Assembly (NCBI RefSeq): GCF_004366735.1
Contig: NZ_SOQX01000001.1
Span: forward strand, 186,001-250,000
DNA: 64,000 nucleotides
Source of the DNA: Thiohalophilus thiocyanatoxydans
Lineage (GTDB): Bacteria; Pseudomonadota; Gammaproteobacteria; UBA6429; Thiohalophilaceae
Direction: 5' to 3'
Every line of letters starts with the position of its first letter. Position 1 is the first letter of the stretch. The notes under the pieces are model-generated. The model was given only the letters and a program-made list of their open reading frames with translations, did not search any database and was not told the origin of the DNA. Position numbers and translations under genes: made by a program. Positions 19,034 through 27,711 of the stretch are shown one piece after another.

Positions 19034-19189
19034 AAAAATCAAATAGATAGGGAGAATAAACAAGCGGGCGTCACGTGTGGGTGTAAAGTCCTTCGACATG
19101 CCTCATGCCTCTCTGTAACCCAAAAATCAAACAGATAGTGACAATGAACAAGCGTGCGCCAGGTGTGGCTGTAAAGTCCTTCGACAGCC
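19034..19189. repeat. Two diverged copies of a 68-base segment
   Basis: Copy one 19034-19102 and copy two 19122-19189 match along their whole length with scattered changes (both contain TGTAAAGTCCTTCGACA near the end). Copy two runs into the ATP-grasp remnant, so this looks like duplicated 5' debris of that gene. Confidence 0.7.
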
Positions 19190-19311
19190 CTGGCAGCGGT
19201 GTGCGGATGACTCCTGACACAGGCCATCTCATTTCGGGTCAGACCATTCCTTGTGCTTCCGACTCAGGCAAAATAGTCTTACGCGCACAACACGTTTCGT
19301 TTTGGCCAATC
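19144..19311 (+). pseudogene. Remnant of a third ATP-grasp gene
   Basis: In the frame starting at 19144 the translation contains MTPDTGHLISGQTIP and later KIVLRAQHVSFWP. These line up with HPDTDEPLFGQTLP and NLVLRAHNTLSPKWP of the second ATP-grasp protein and with HPDTGACFEGQTIP of the first. Only this C-terminal piece of about 55 residues is recognisable; neither the ATP-binding loop nor the final acidic motif is present. It is a truncated relative, not a working gene. Confidence 0.6.
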
Positions 19312-19391
19312 CACGCATCATGCGGCCTGACTCAGGCAACCGCGGGGAGGCTAAACGCGATCCCGCAAGCCCCTGGTAATTGCCTGGCCGT

Positions 19392-19949
19392 TCAGGCCGC
19401 CGGTCTTTGTAAACCGGCCTCGACTTCGTCGCGCTTGGCCTTGCTCATCAGATGCTCGATCAGAGTCAGGGCAAAATCCATTGCTGTACCGGGACCACGC
19501 GAGGTGATCACCTTGCCATCGACCACCACGGCGGTCTGTTCGTACTGCATGTTATCGGTCTGGATGTTGTCCAGTGCACCGGGGAAGCTGGTGGCATGTT
19601 TGCCATTTAACAGACCGGCGCTGGCCAGTACTTTGGGGGCGGCGCAGATGGCGGCGGTGTATTTGCCGGCATCGGCCATCTGCAGGAGCAGGGTATGCAG
19701 ACGCGGATCGTTGTTGAGATGATCGGCACCGGGAAGGCCGCCGGGCAGCACAATCATATCGAATTCCCTGTCCAGCACCGCCTCCAGGGTGGTGTCCGGC
19801 AGTAACACGGTGCCGCGGCTGGCGCGGACCGGTTGTTCGTCGAGTCCCACGGTGGTGACTTCCACGCCAGCGCGGCGCAGCAGATCAATGACGGTTACGG
19901 CTTCGAGCTCTTCGCAGCCCTGGGCGAGTGGGATGAGTACATTGGCCAT
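19392..19949 (-). CDS. DJ-1/YajL family protein
   Basis: 185 residues from the ATG at 19949, with ACGGAGGGAG upstream; a longer frame to 20036 runs back into the previous gene. The DJ-1/PfpI fold shows Glu13-Glu14 in GCEELE and the nucleophile Cys102 in AAICAAPKVL. Bacterial members (YajL/ThiJ) protect proteins from oxidative and carbonyl damage; the enzymatic activity is debated. The gene overlaps the upstream deacetylase gene by 55 bases on the same strand, so both belong to one transcript. Confidence 0.9.
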   Translation of the reverse strand: MANVLIPLAQGCEELEAVTVIDLLRRAGVEVTTVGLDEQPVRASRGTVLLPDTTLEAVLDREFDMIVLPGGLPGADHLNNDPRLHTLLLQMADAGKYTAAICAAPKVLASAGLLNGKHATSFPGALDNIQTDNMQYEQTAVVVDGKVITSRGPGTAMDFALTLIEHLMSKAKRDEVEAGLQRPAA

Positions 19950-20734
19950 GCTGACTCCCTCCGTTGTTGACGTATGGTGATCAATTCCGACACCGGCACC
20001 AGACGCACGCCCTGCTGCGCCAGTTCGGGCAACCACTGCTCCAGCACACTCAACGTGGCGGGATAGGGGTGCCCGATGGCCAGGGCCGTGCCGTCACGCC
20101 GGGCCTGTTCTACCAGTTTAGTCAATTGCTCCGCCACCACCTGCGCATCGTCCCGGTAATCGAGAAAAATATCCCGCGAGGCACTGCGGATTTTGCGTTG
20201 CCCGGCCTGCTCCCGCGCCACGCTGTGGTGGGTGGTGCGGCTATCGATAAAGTAGAGATCATCGCGGAACATGGCGGCCTGCATCAACCAGCGCATGCGA
20301 CTGGCGCTGGCCGTCAGCCGGCTGCCCATGTGATTGTTGAAGCCGACGGCGTGGGGCACCGCATCAAAATTGTCCCGCACCGCCGTCTTGAATTGCAGCT
20401 CGTCCATCTCCTGCAACAGTGCACCCGGCCCAAGCGCCGTGCCGGTCTCGGCCTCCATCGGAATATGGATCATCACCTCCTTGTTCTGCCGATGGGCGTG
20501 GTCGGCCAGCAGGCGGGTAAAGGGGCGGTGGGGCAGAATCGCGTAGGTCAGCTGGCCGGGCAGCGCGATCGCCCGCAGGCCGTGACGCTGCTGGTTACCC
20601 AGATCATCGATAATGATACTGATGCTCGGCTGCAGCGCGTCGGCCGCTTGCGGCGGAGGCGCGTTCCCGGCAAGAGCCGTACCTGCTGCAACCAACAATA
20701 GTGGTAACAGCAGTATGCGCTTGCCCACGGACAT
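19895..20734 (-). CDS. Divergent polysaccharide deacetylase family protein
   Basis: 279 residues. A signal peptide (LLLPLLLVAAGTALAG) precedes the PF04748 pattern: ISIIIDDLGNQQRHG, LTYAILPHRPFT, EVMIHIPMEAE, GFNNHMGSRLTA and FIDSRTTHHSVA, with the conserved Asp and His residues that bind metal in NodB-like folds. It is periplasmic and of uncertain substrate; the family is regularly found directly after envC and ctpA, as here, which links it to murein or envelope processing. The last 55 bases overlap the DJ-1 gene, and the CtpA gene ends only six bases upstream. Confidence 0.9.
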   Translation of the reverse strand: MSVGKRILLLPLLLVAAGTALAGNAPPPQAADALQPSISIIIDDLGNQQRHGLRAIALPGQLTYAILPHRPFTRLLADHAHRQNKEVMIHIPMEAETGTALGPGALLQEMDELQFKTAVRDNFDAVPHAVGFNNHMGSRLTASASRMRWLMQAAMFRDDLYFIDSRTTHHSVAREQAGQRKIRSASRDIFLDYRDDAQVVAEQLTKLVEQARRDGTALAIGHPYPATLSVLEQWLPELAQQGVRLVPVSELITIRQQRRESAWPMYSSHSPRAAKSSKP

Positions 20735-20740
20735 GGCGCC

Positions 20741-22084
20741 TTACTTCCTGTTCGTCAGCAGATCCAGACCTTTGAGCAGGTTGAGCGCTTCGAATACCGG
20801 ATAGTCGTCCTGAACCAGAGAGTCCTGGTCATCGCTTTCGCCCTCTTCGGCATCCGACGAATCCCCGTTGTCGGTTTGTGACTCATCGTCACTGCTGCCG
20901 TTCATCAGATGGCCGCCGAGATCGGCTTCACGTAACGGCGTGAGGCCATCATCCGTCTTGGCCGCCACGGTAACATTGCTCAGTTCGATATCCGGGTGAA
21001 TCCCTTCGGCCTGAATCGAGCGCATATCCGGCGTGTAATACAGCGCCGTGGTCAATTTGATGGCCGTCTTGTTCTGCAGATCGATCACCGACTGCACCGA
21101 ACCCTTGCCGAAACTCTCGCTGCCCATGATGATGGCGCGACGATGATCCTGCAGCGCCCCGGCAACAATTTCCGAAGCCGAAGCCGAGCCTTCGTTAATC
21201 AGCACGACGATCGGCGCGCCGTTAATGATATCCCCCGGTGTAGCGCGGGCGGTTTGCTTGTTGTCGTCGCTGCGGCCCTTGATGGAGACGATATCACCGC
21301 TTTCGATAAAGGCATCAGAGACCGAGACGGCTGCATCCAGTAACCCGCCCGGATTGTTGCGCAGATCCAGGACCAGCCCCTTGAGCTTGCCGTCGTTGTC
21401 TTTCTTCAGTTGCGAGATCTCCTTGCGCAGATCCGATCCGGTACGGGTCTGGAAATTGGAGATACGCACATAGCCGTAACCGTCAGTCAGGGTCCGCGCC
21501 TTGATACTCTCGACACGGATCTTGTCCCGGGTCAATTCGAAGGTGAGCGGTTTGTCCTCGCCCTCGCGAACGACCGTCAGTTCGATCTCGCTGCCGGGCT
21601 CACCACGCATCTGTTTGACGGCATCGTCCAGGCTCATACCTTTGACTGACTTGTCGTCGAGCTTGATGATCAGATCGCCACTGCGAATCCCCGCCCTGGC
21701 CGCCGGGGTATCATCGATCGGCGAGACCACCTTCACGAAACCGTCTTCCATGCCCACCACGATACCGAGCCCCCCGAACTCGCCGGAAGTGCCGATACGC
21801 AGTTCTGTCGTCGCCTTTTCATCCAGATAGCTGGAGTGAGGATCCAGACCGGTCAACATCCCGCGAATGGCGTTCTCGAGCAGGGTCTTGTCGTCCACTT
21901 CCTCGACGTAGTTTTCCTTGACGCGCTGGAACACCTCGCTCAGGGCCTGCACCGTCTCCAGCGGCAACTGCTCGGGGCCGGAAGTCGTTTGCCGCTCGGC
22001 CACCACGCTGCCGGCCACCGTCAAGGTCACACCCAGGGTGAGACCCAGCAGCAGAATAAGGGTATTTCGAGTAAAGGAATTCAT
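20741..22084 (-). CDS. Carboxyl-terminal processing protease (S41, CtpA-like)
   Basis: 447 residues from the ATG at 22084, with CAGGAG eight bases upstream. A signal segment (LILLLGLTLGVTLTVAGSVVA) leads to an N-terminal helical part, a PDZ domain (EFGGLGIVVGMEDGFVKVVS to LTVVREG) and the S41 core with DLRNNPGG, the Ser nucleophile in NEGSASASEIVAGAL and the Lys in SFGKGSVQ. The last 50 residues form an Asp/Glu/Ser-rich low-complexity tail. The enzyme cleaves C-termini of periplasmic proteins, often murein hydrolases. The envC gene upstream is in the same orientation with a 114-base gap. Confidence 0.93.
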   Translation of the reverse strand: MNSFTRNTLILLLGLTLGVTLTVAGSVVAERQTTSGPEQLPLETVQALSEVFQRVKENYVEEVDDKTLLENAIRGMLTGLDPHSSYLDEKATTELRIGTSGEFGGLGIVVGMEDGFVKVVSPIDDTPAARAGIRSGDLIIKLDDKSVKGMSLDDAVKQMRGEPGSEIELTVVREGEDKPLTFELTRDKIRVESIKARTLTDGYGYVRISNFQTRTGSDLRKEISQLKKDNDGKLKGLVLDLRNNPGGLLDAAVSVSDAFIESGDIVSIKGRSDDNKQTARATPGDIINGAPIVVLINEGSASASEIVAGALQDHRRAIIMGSESFGKGSVQSVIDLQNKTAIKLTTALYYTPDMRSIQAEGIHPDIELSNVTVAAKTDDGLTPLREADLGGHLMNGSSDDESQTDNGDSSDAEEGESDDQDSLVQDDYPVFEALNLLKGLDLLTNRK

Positions 22085-22198
22085 TACGCTAACTCCTGGC
22101 GCCAGGCGCAGCCCCGGCATAAGCCTGTGATGCTACAACATGCTGATAAATTTCAAGTATTAACTTTAACACATTTGCCGGGCCTGTCGGTCAATTCT

Positions 22199-23380
22199 TC
22201 AGCCGCGCCGGGTTCGCCCGCACCATTTTGCCGGATCGGTCGGCGTCCCGTTGTGGCGGATTTCAAAATAGAGACCCGCTTCATCCCGACCGCCGCTGCT
22301 GCCGATCTCGGCAATCGCCTCATCAGCCCGGACCCAGTCGCCCACCTCTTTCAACAGACCCTGATTATGGCCGTACAGACTCATGTAGCCGTCACCATGA
22401 TCGATGATGATCAGCAGTCCGTAGCCGCGCAACCAGTCGGCATAGGCAACCCGGCCGGGGGCTACGGCATACACGCTATTGCCTTCCCCGCCGCCGATGA
22501 GCACCCCGTTCCAGCGCAGCTGGCCGGCATTACGCGACTGGCCAAACCGTTTTCGCATCTCGCCGCGCGCCGGCCAGGCCAGCTCCCCGCGCCGTTCGGC
22601 AAAACTCCGGCGTGAGTCCTTTTCTTCTGTCAGCAGATCGCCCAGCTTCCGCTCTAGCGCCCGCAAAAGTTGCTGCAGCTGTTTCTCGTCCTCCTGCAAC
22701 TGACTTAACTGTTCGTCCCTGGACCCGATCTCCTTTTTCAGTCTGGCCAGCGCCCGGGAGCGCTCACGAAAGTTTTGCTCCAGTTGCTGTTTTTGTTTTA
22801 CTTCACGATCGTGCAACGCTTGTAATTCGGTCTTGCGCCGGGCGATTTGCTGTTCGACACGGTCCAGCCTGGCGACGGTTTCAAGAGCCGCCTTGATCTG
22901 CTCACTGCGAGCGCGGTTGAAATAATCGTAATAGGTGGAGACCCGCCCCACCGCGGCCGGATCTTCCTGGTTGAGCAACAGTTTAAGAAATTCCTGACGG
23001 CCGATGACATAGGCCGCCCGGACCTGCTGGCCGAGCAGCTCCCGCTGACTCTCCAGCTCGTTTTGCAGCTCGCGCTGTTCGTCCTCCAGCGTGTCCAGTT
23101 TGCGGTTTTGCGCCTGCAACTGATCCTTGATCCCGCGCAGGGCTTTGACCCGCCGGCCGATTCGGGTTTCGATCGTCTGCAGTTGCTGAACTTCCTCGCT
23201 GTAGTGATCCCGCTGCGCGGCCAGATCCTGCTCCAGTTGATCTATACGTTGACGCAGGTTTTCAAGCTGGCGGGATTTTTCCTGTTGCTGCTGCGCGGCG
23301 CTCAGATCGGCATAAATCGCCCCGGCCGGCAAGACGGCCAGTGTCAGGATCAATAACCAGCGTTGGAGTGCGGTGAACAT
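22199..23380 (-). CDS. envC: Murein hydrolase activator EnvC
   Basis: 393 residues from the ATG at 23380 (a TTG at 23413 is in frame but unlikely). A signal peptide is followed by about 230 residues of Gln/Glu/Arg-rich coiled coil, then a LytM/M23-like domain: GVLIGGGEGNSVYAVAPGRV, IIIDHGDGYMSLYGHN and GLYFEIRHNGTPTDP. As in EnvC, the zinc ligands are incomplete (no HxGxD pair at the first position), so it should activate amidases at the septum rather than cut murein itself. It stands between gpmI and ctpA, the same order as in many gammaproteobacteria. Confidence 0.92.
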   Translation of the reverse strand: MFTALQRWLLILTLAVLPAGAIYADLSAAQQQQEKSRQLENLRQRIDQLEQDLAAQRDHYSEEVQQLQTIETRIGRRVKALRGIKDQLQAQNRKLDTLEDEQRELQNELESQRELLGQQVRAAYVIGRQEFLKLLLNQEDPAAVGRVSTYYDYFNRARSEQIKAALETVARLDRVEQQIARRKTELQALHDREVKQKQQLEQNFRERSRALARLKKEIGSRDEQLSQLQEDEKQLQQLLRALERKLGDLLTEEKDSRRSFAERRGELAWPARGEMRKRFGQSRNAGQLRWNGVLIGGGEGNSVYAVAPGRVAYADWLRGYGLLIIIDHGDGYMSLYGHNQGLLKEVGDWVRADEAIAEIGSSGGRDEAGLYFEIRHNGTPTDPAKWCGRTRRG

Positions 23381-23475
23381 GGTCGAAATAGTAACCCTGT
23401 TGCTACCAGGCAAGCTATCCCGATCCTCCGCGCGATTGATGTTAACCGTCGTGGCGGCGGTTATTTGGCGAGCGC

Positions 23476-25047
23476 CTAGATGGCATCCTGCTGAACCGCC
23501 TCTTCCGGTTTGGCGATCAGTGAGCGGCCGTTCATCTCCGCGGGTTGTTTGAGCCCCATCAGTTCCAGCATGGTCGGCGCGATATCGGACAGCGCGCCGT
23601 TGGCTTCCAGTTTGAAATCACGTCCAAGGTAAATCAGCGGCACCAGGTTGGAGGTGTGGGCGGTGTGGGCCTGATTGGTTTGCGGGTTTTGCATCATTTC
23701 AGCATTGCCGTGATCGGCCGTGATCAACAGCTCGCCGCCCGCCTTGTGGATCGACTCGACTACCCGGCCGAGGCATTGATCGATGGCCTCGATAGCCTTG
23801 ACCGTGGCCTCGAAGTTGCCGCTGTGACCGACCATATCGGGGTTGGCATAGTTGCAGATGATCACATCGTATTCCTGACCCTCGATCGCCTCGACCAGCT
23901 TGTCGGTCAATTCGGGCGCACTCATTTCCGGCTGCAGATCGTAAGTCGCCACGTTGGGGGAGTTGATCAGCACCCGATCCTCGAACTCGAACGGCTCCTC
24001 GCGCCCCCCATTAAAAAAGAATGTGACGTGGGCATATTTTTCGGTCTCGGCAATGCGCAACTGGTGCATGCCCAGGCCGGAGATGTATTCGCCGAACACG
24101 TTTTTCAGCCGGTCGGGCGGATAGGCCACCGGAATATCGTATTCCGAATTGTATTCGGTGAGGCTCACAAAACGGCCCAGCTTCGGGGTCGCCTTGCGCT
24201 CGAAGGCGTCGAAATCGGGTTCGATAAACGGCCGGGTGATCTGGCGGGCGCGATCGGAACGGTAGTTCATAAAGACCACCACATCGCCGTCCTCCACTTT
24301 GACCGGTTCGCTGCCGGGAGGGACGACGGCCGTGGCCCTGATGAACTCGTCGCTCTCCTCCCGTGCGTAGGCCATCTCCACCCCCTGCATGGCCGTCTCG
24401 GCGGTGAATTCGCCCTTGCCCCGGGTAATCAGATCGTAGGCGCTCTGGATCCGCGGCCAGCGGTGATCCCGATCCATGGCGAAATAACGCCCGATGATCG
24501 AGGCGAAGCGGCCCCCGCCGATCTCGGCGAACTTGGCCTCCATTTTCTCGATCGAGGCGACGGCGCTTTTGGGGGCGGTATCGCGCCCGTCCAGAAAGGC
24601 GTGCACATAGACTTTTTTCGCCCCCTGCCTGACCGCCAGCTCGGCCATGGCGTGGATATGCTCTTCATGGCTGTGCACCCCGCCGGGGGAAAGCAGGCCG
24701 AGAATATGCACTGCCCGGTCGGTGTCCACCGCCAGCTGGGCGGCGTCCACCAAGGTCTGGTTGGAGTAAAACGAGCCGGTTTTGATCGAGCGGCTGACCC
24801 GGGTGTACTCCTGATAGACCACGCGGCCGGCCCCCAAGTTGAGGTGTCCCACTTCCGAGTTGCCCATCTGGTCCGCCGGCAGGCCCACCTCGGCGCCGGA
24901 GCCGCGGATCAGGGTATGCGGGCATTCTTGCCAGAGCCGGTCCCAGACCGGTTTGCTGGCATGCTCGATGGCGTTGCCCTCGGTGATTTCGGAGTAACCC
25001 CAGCCATCCAGGATGACCAGCAACATCGGTTTCGAATTCTTTGACAT
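23476..25047 (-). CDS. gpmI: 2,3-bisphosphoglycerate-independent phosphoglycerate mutase
   Basis: 523 residues, typical size. The alkaline phosphatase-like core shows LVILDGWG near 10-17, the phosphoserine site QMGNSEVGH (Ser64), the insert domain with [11 protein letters not shown], and the second metal site TADHGNAE. It interconverts 3- and 2-phosphoglycerate in glycolysis/gluconeogenesis using manganese. The frame starts at an ATG with no competing start. Its neighbour on the minus strand is envC, as in E. coli; the region upstream is divergent with the ArsR gene. Confidence 0.96.
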   Translation of the reverse strand: MSKNSKPMLLVILDGWGYSEITEGNAIEHASKPVWDRLWQECPHTLIRGSGAEVGLPADQMGNSEVGHLNLGAGRVVYQEYTRVSRSIKTGSFYSNQTLVDAAQLAVDTDRAVHILGLLSPGGVHSHEEHIHAMAELAVRQGAKKVYVHAFLDGRDTAPKSAVASIEKMEAKFAEIGGGRFASIIGRYFAMDRDHRWPRIQSAYDLITRGKGEFTAETAMQGVEMAYAREESDEFIRATAVVPPGSEPVKVEDGDVVVFMNYRSDRARQITRPFIEPDFDAFERKATPKLGRFVSLTEYNSEYDIPVAYPPDRLKNVFGEYISGLGMHQLRIAETEKYAHVTFFFNGGREEPFEFEDRVLINSPNVATYDLQPEMSAPELTDKLVEAIEGQEYDVIICNYANPDMVGHSGNFEATVKAIEAIDQCLGRVVESIHKAGGELLITADHGNAEMMQNPQTNQAHTAHTSNLVPLIYLGRDFKLEANGALSDIAPTMLELMGLKQPAEMNGRSLIAKPEEAVQQDAI

Positions 25048-25205
25048 AAAGTAGAGGTAAATGCTCGAATTATAACAAGTTTTACATTTAGACGAAGTCT
25101 AACGAATTCCCCCGCAGGGCGCCAGCATTCTACCGGAAACGGTATCCAGGGGGGCAAAAATTCGCACTGCGTTGGCAAAATGCCTTCTCAAACGGCAGAT
25201 TATTG

Positions 25206-25211
25206 TATAAT
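25206..25211 (+). promoter_or_regulatory. Possible -10 element upstream of the ArsR gene
   Basis: A perfect TATAAT within an AT-rich tract, 84 bases before the regulator ATG. No good -35 hexamer lies at the usual spacing, so it may depend on an activator or be chance. Confidence 0.35.
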
Positions 25212-25294
25212 GTTTTATTAATAAAAGGCACCATAGTGCCGCACGACAATTTAAAAGACCTGGCAAAACGCAGGTATAGCATTGGGATGGTCAC

Positions 25295-25618
25295 ATGAAT
25301 ACAAATACGATGGAACTGTCCGGGCTCATGACTCGCGATGAGGATATCGACCGCGCCTCCCGCTCGCTGAAGGCGATGTCGCATCCGTTGCGGCTGAAAA
25401 TTCTGTGCACCCTGGGTGACCAGGAAACCAGTGTCCAGGATATCGTCGAGCAGGTGGGGACCTCGCAGAGCAATATCTCGCAACATCTGGCAATACTCCG
25501 CGACAAGGGGATTCTCGACTCCCGCAAGGACGCCAACCGCGTCTATTATCGGGTGGGGGATGCACGGACCCTGCGCCTGATCGAAATGATGCGCGAAGTA
25601 TTCTGCAGCGCCAGCTAA
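25295..25618 (+). CDS. ArsR-family winged-helix regulator
   Basis: 107 residues. The core MSHPLRLKILCTLGDQETSV through VGTSQSNISQHLAILRDKGIL is a standard ArsR helix-turn-helix with recognition helix SQSNISQHL, followed by a wing with RVYYRVGD. I see no CxC metal-sensing pair in helix 3, so a metal role is not supported. It precedes a cluster of DUF2892, rhodanese and thiol-disulfide proteins; ArsR-type sulfur sensors in that position (BigR/SqrR/YgaV types) respond to sulfane sulfur, but the two sensing cysteines are not evident here (one Cys at about 38 and one near the end). Confidence 0.85.
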   Translation: MNTNTMELSGLMTRDEDIDRASRSLKAMSHPLRLKILCTLGDQETSVQDIVEQVGTSQSNISQHLAILRDKGILDSRKDANRVYYRVGDARTLRLIEMMREVFCSAS

Positions 25619-25744
25619 ATCCGGCTCCCGAGCACCGGATTGAACACTGGCTGAAACGCCAGGGCGGGGTTGTGCTTGAAATCCGCCAACCCACCCCTAT
25701 TATCTGTGACACTATTCTGACTCACACGTGAGGCACCACCGACA

Positions 25745-25957
25745 ATGACCAGCGAAAGAATCATCCGGTCCCTGGCCGGCTTGTTACTGCTGTTATCCCT
25801 GGCACTGGGCGTCGAGGCCAGTCCGATCTATCACAGCGTTCACTGGTTGTGGCTCACGCTGTTTGTCAGCCTGAATCTGCTGCAAAGCGGCTTTACTAAT
25901 TTCTGCCCGCCGGAAAAACTGTTAAAACGCTTCGGCATCAAAAGCTGCAGTAACTGA
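25745..25957 (+). CDS. DUF2892 (YgaP-like) membrane protein
   Basis: 70 residues. Two hydrophobic helices (LAGLLLLLSLALGVEA and WLWLTLFVSLNLLQSGF) followed by NFCPPEKLLKRFG-I, the CP motif typical of PF11127 membrane proteins that often accompany or are fused to a rhodanese domain, as in YgaP. Here the rhodanese is encoded as a separate gene 23 bases downstream, so the pair may act as a split YgaP. Cys residues near the C-terminus may take part in sulfur transfer. Confidence 0.85.
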   Translation: MTSERIIRSLAGLLLLLSLALGVEASPIYHSVHWLWLTLFVSLNLLQSGFTNFCPPEKLLKRFGIKSCSN

Positions 25958-25980
25958 AACCAATTCCGCAAGGAGAGCTC

Positions 25981-26418
25981 GTGGATCAACTCGCTACTTT
26001 CATCAGCAACAACTGGATTCTGGTCGGCGCCCTGGTCGTTATTCTGGCCCTGCTGGCGCACAGCTTTTTTGGCGGACTCCTGCAAAACTTTGCCTCCACC
26101 TCGCCGGGCGAAGCCGTCAAGATGATCAACCGGGACGACGCGGTCGTGCTGGATGTTCGGGAGGAGTCGGAATACCAGGACGGTCACATTATCAACGCCG
26201 TGCATATCCCCCTCAGCCAGCTCAACGACAAGACCCAGGAACTGCAAAAGTACAAGGACAAACCGATTATCGCCGTCTGCCGCTCCGGTCATCGTTCGGG
26301 CCAGGCCTGCTCCACCCTGCAAAAAGCCGGCTTTGATAACGTCTACAATCTCAGCGGCGGCATTCTGGCCTGGAAAAGCGCCAACCTGCCGCTGGTGAAC
26401 AAGAAACAATCCAAGTAA
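25981..26418 (+). CDS. Membrane-anchored rhodanese
   Basis: 145 residues from a GTG at 25981 preceded by AAGGAGAG. Residues 12-33 form a membrane anchor; the rest is a single rhodanese domain with VVLDVREESEYQDGHI and the active-site loop AVCRSGHRSGQA (Cys100). It should carry persulfide sulfur at the membrane surface. It lies between the DUF2892 protein and grxC, 13 bases before the latter, in a cluster devoted to thiol chemistry. Confidence 0.92.
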   Translation: MDQLATFISNNWILVGALVVILALLAHSFFGGLLQNFASTSPGEAVKMINRDDAVVLDVREESEYQDGHIINAVHIPLSQLNDKTQELQKYKDKPIIAVCRSGHRSGQACSTLQKAGFDNVYNLSGGILAWKSANLPLVNKKQSK

Positions 26419-26431
26419 AGGGAGACACGCC

Positions 26432-26695
26432 ATGGCCGAGGTGACCATCTACACCACCCAATTCTGCCCCTACTGCGTTCGCGCCAAGCGACTGCTGGAC
26501 AGCAAGCAGGTCAGCTACGACGAAATCCCGGTGGACGCGGACAGCGAGCAGCGCCAGATCATGATGGAGCGCAGCCAGGGCCACACCGTGCCGCAGATCT
26601 TCATCGACGATCAGCATGTGGGCGGCTGCGACGAACTTTACGCGCTGGAAGCCGCCGGCCAGCTGGACAGCCGCCTGGGACTGAACAACACCTGA
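26432..26695 (+). CDS. grxC: Glutaredoxin 3
   Basis: 87 residues with the dithiol site CPYC at 12-15, the TVPQIFI cis-proline segment and GGCDELYAL glutathione-binding turn. It reduces disulfides with glutathione. The ATG has AAAGGGAGAC just before it. It is co-directional with the rhodanese gene upstream and trxC downstream, with gaps of 13 and 10 bases, so it is probably part of one transcript with secB and gpsA as well. Confidence 0.95.
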   Translation: MAEVTIYTTQFCPYCVRAKRLLDSKQVSYDEIPVDADSEQRQIMMERSQGHTVPQIFIDDQHVGGCDELYALEAAGQLDSRLGLNNT

Positions 26696-26705
26696 GGCCC
26701 GTCCC

Positions 26706-27140
26706 ATGAGCGACGCCCTGCATATCGTCTGCCCCCATTGCGACAGCATCAACCGGCTGCCGGCCGACCGCCTCGGCGGCGGCGGCAAGTGCGGTAAATG
26801 CAGCAAGCCGCTGTTCGACGGCCGTCCCCTTGAGTTGACCGCCGCCAATTTTGCCCGGCACATCAGCAAAAATGACATTCCGGTGCTGGTCGACTTCTGG
26901 GCACCCTGGTGCGGCCCGTGCAAGATGATGGCTCCGGTGTTCGAACAGGCCGCCGCGCAACTGCAGCCGCAGCTGCGCCTGGCCAAGGTCAACACCGAAA
27001 CCCAGCAGCAACTGGCGGCCCAATACCAGATCCGCAGCATTCCCACCCTGGCGATATTCAAACACGGCCGCGAACTGGATCGGCAGGCCGGTGCGCTGGA
27101 TCAGGGCCGCCTGCTGCAGTGGGCGCGGCAGTTTACCTGA
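26706..27140 (+). CDS. trxC: Thioredoxin 2 with zinc ribbon
   Basis: 144 residues. An N-terminal zinc ribbon uses Cys9, Cys12, Cys29 and Cys32; the thioredoxin domain carries WCGPC (Cys69/Cys72) and the cis-Pro segment IRSIPTLAIF. This is the TrxC architecture: a cytoplasmic reductant induced by oxidative stress in E. coli. It follows grxC by ten bases and precedes secB by 82 bases. Confidence 0.95.
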   Translation: MSDALHIVCPHCDSINRLPADRLGGGGKCGKCSKPLFDGRPLELTAANFARHISKNDIPVLVDFWAPWCGPCKMMAPVFEQAAAQLQPQLRLAKVNTETQQQLAAQYQIRSIPTLAIFKHGRELDRQAGALDQGRLLQWARQFT

Positions 27141-27222
27141 TCCCCGCCCTGCCCAGGTCGGCGCCAATCTGCTAACATCGGATTTTCTTCCCATCCCTTT
27201 TCAACGATAACAAGACAACTTC

Positions 27223-27705
27223 ATGGCCGATAACGACACCCAGCAAAACGGCGGCGAGACACAACAGCAGTTCGCCGTTCAGAAGATCTATACCAAGGAC
27301 ATCTCGTTTGAATCGCCCAGCGCGCCGGCGATATTCAATGAGCAGCTTCAGCCCCAGATCAACCTGGAGCTCAACACCAACGGCAGAGCCATTGCCGAAG
27401 AGGTCTACGAGGTGGTGCTGGCCCTGACCGTCACCGTCAAACACGAAGAGAAGACCGCCTGTCTCATCGAAGTCCAGCAGGGCGGCATCTTCACCATCAA
27501 GGGATTCAACCGCGACGATCTGGGCCACATGCTGGGCAGCTTCTGTCCCGAGATGCTCTTCCCCTATGCCCGCGAAGTGGTTTCGGATCTGGCCACCCGC
27601 GGCGGCTTTCCGCAACTGTTGCTGGCGCCGGTCAACTTCGAGGCCCTCTACGCCAAACACCTGGCCGATCAGCAACAGGCCGACACGGACAGCGCCAGCC
27701 AGTAA
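27223..27705 (+). CDS. secB: Protein-export chaperone SecB
   Basis: 160 residues, normal length. FAVQKIYTKDISFESPSAP, the hydrophobic strand LTVTVKHEEKTACLIEVQQGGIF and the end GFPQLLLAPVNFEALY are diagnostic. SecB is a tetramer that holds preproteins unfolded and hands them to SecA. Its neighbours grxC and gpsA reproduce the grxC-secB-gpsA order of enterobacteria. Confidence 0.97.
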   Translation: MADNDTQQNGGETQQQFAVQKIYTKDISFESPSAPAIFNEQLQPQINLELNTNGRAIAEEVYEVVLALTVTVKHEEKTACLIEVQQGGIFTIKGFNRDDLGHMLGSFCPEMLFPYAREVVSDLATRGGFPQLLLAPVNFEALYAKHLADQQQADTDSASQ

Positions 27706-27711
27706 CCGCCC

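Larger units (their letters stand above)
18940..19391. other. Gap with a short duplication and gene remnant
   Basis: 452 bases without an intact gene. It holds the sigma-54-like element at 19002-19017, a duplicated stretch (19034-19102 and 19122-19189, offset 88) and, in the second copy, the reading frame of a decayed ATP-grasp gene. Confidence 0.6.

Noticed and set aside
23545-25044. 499-codon frame opposite gpmI
   Set aside because: Mirror of the GpmI codons; long antisense frames are expected in GC-rich genes and gpmI itself is unambiguous.
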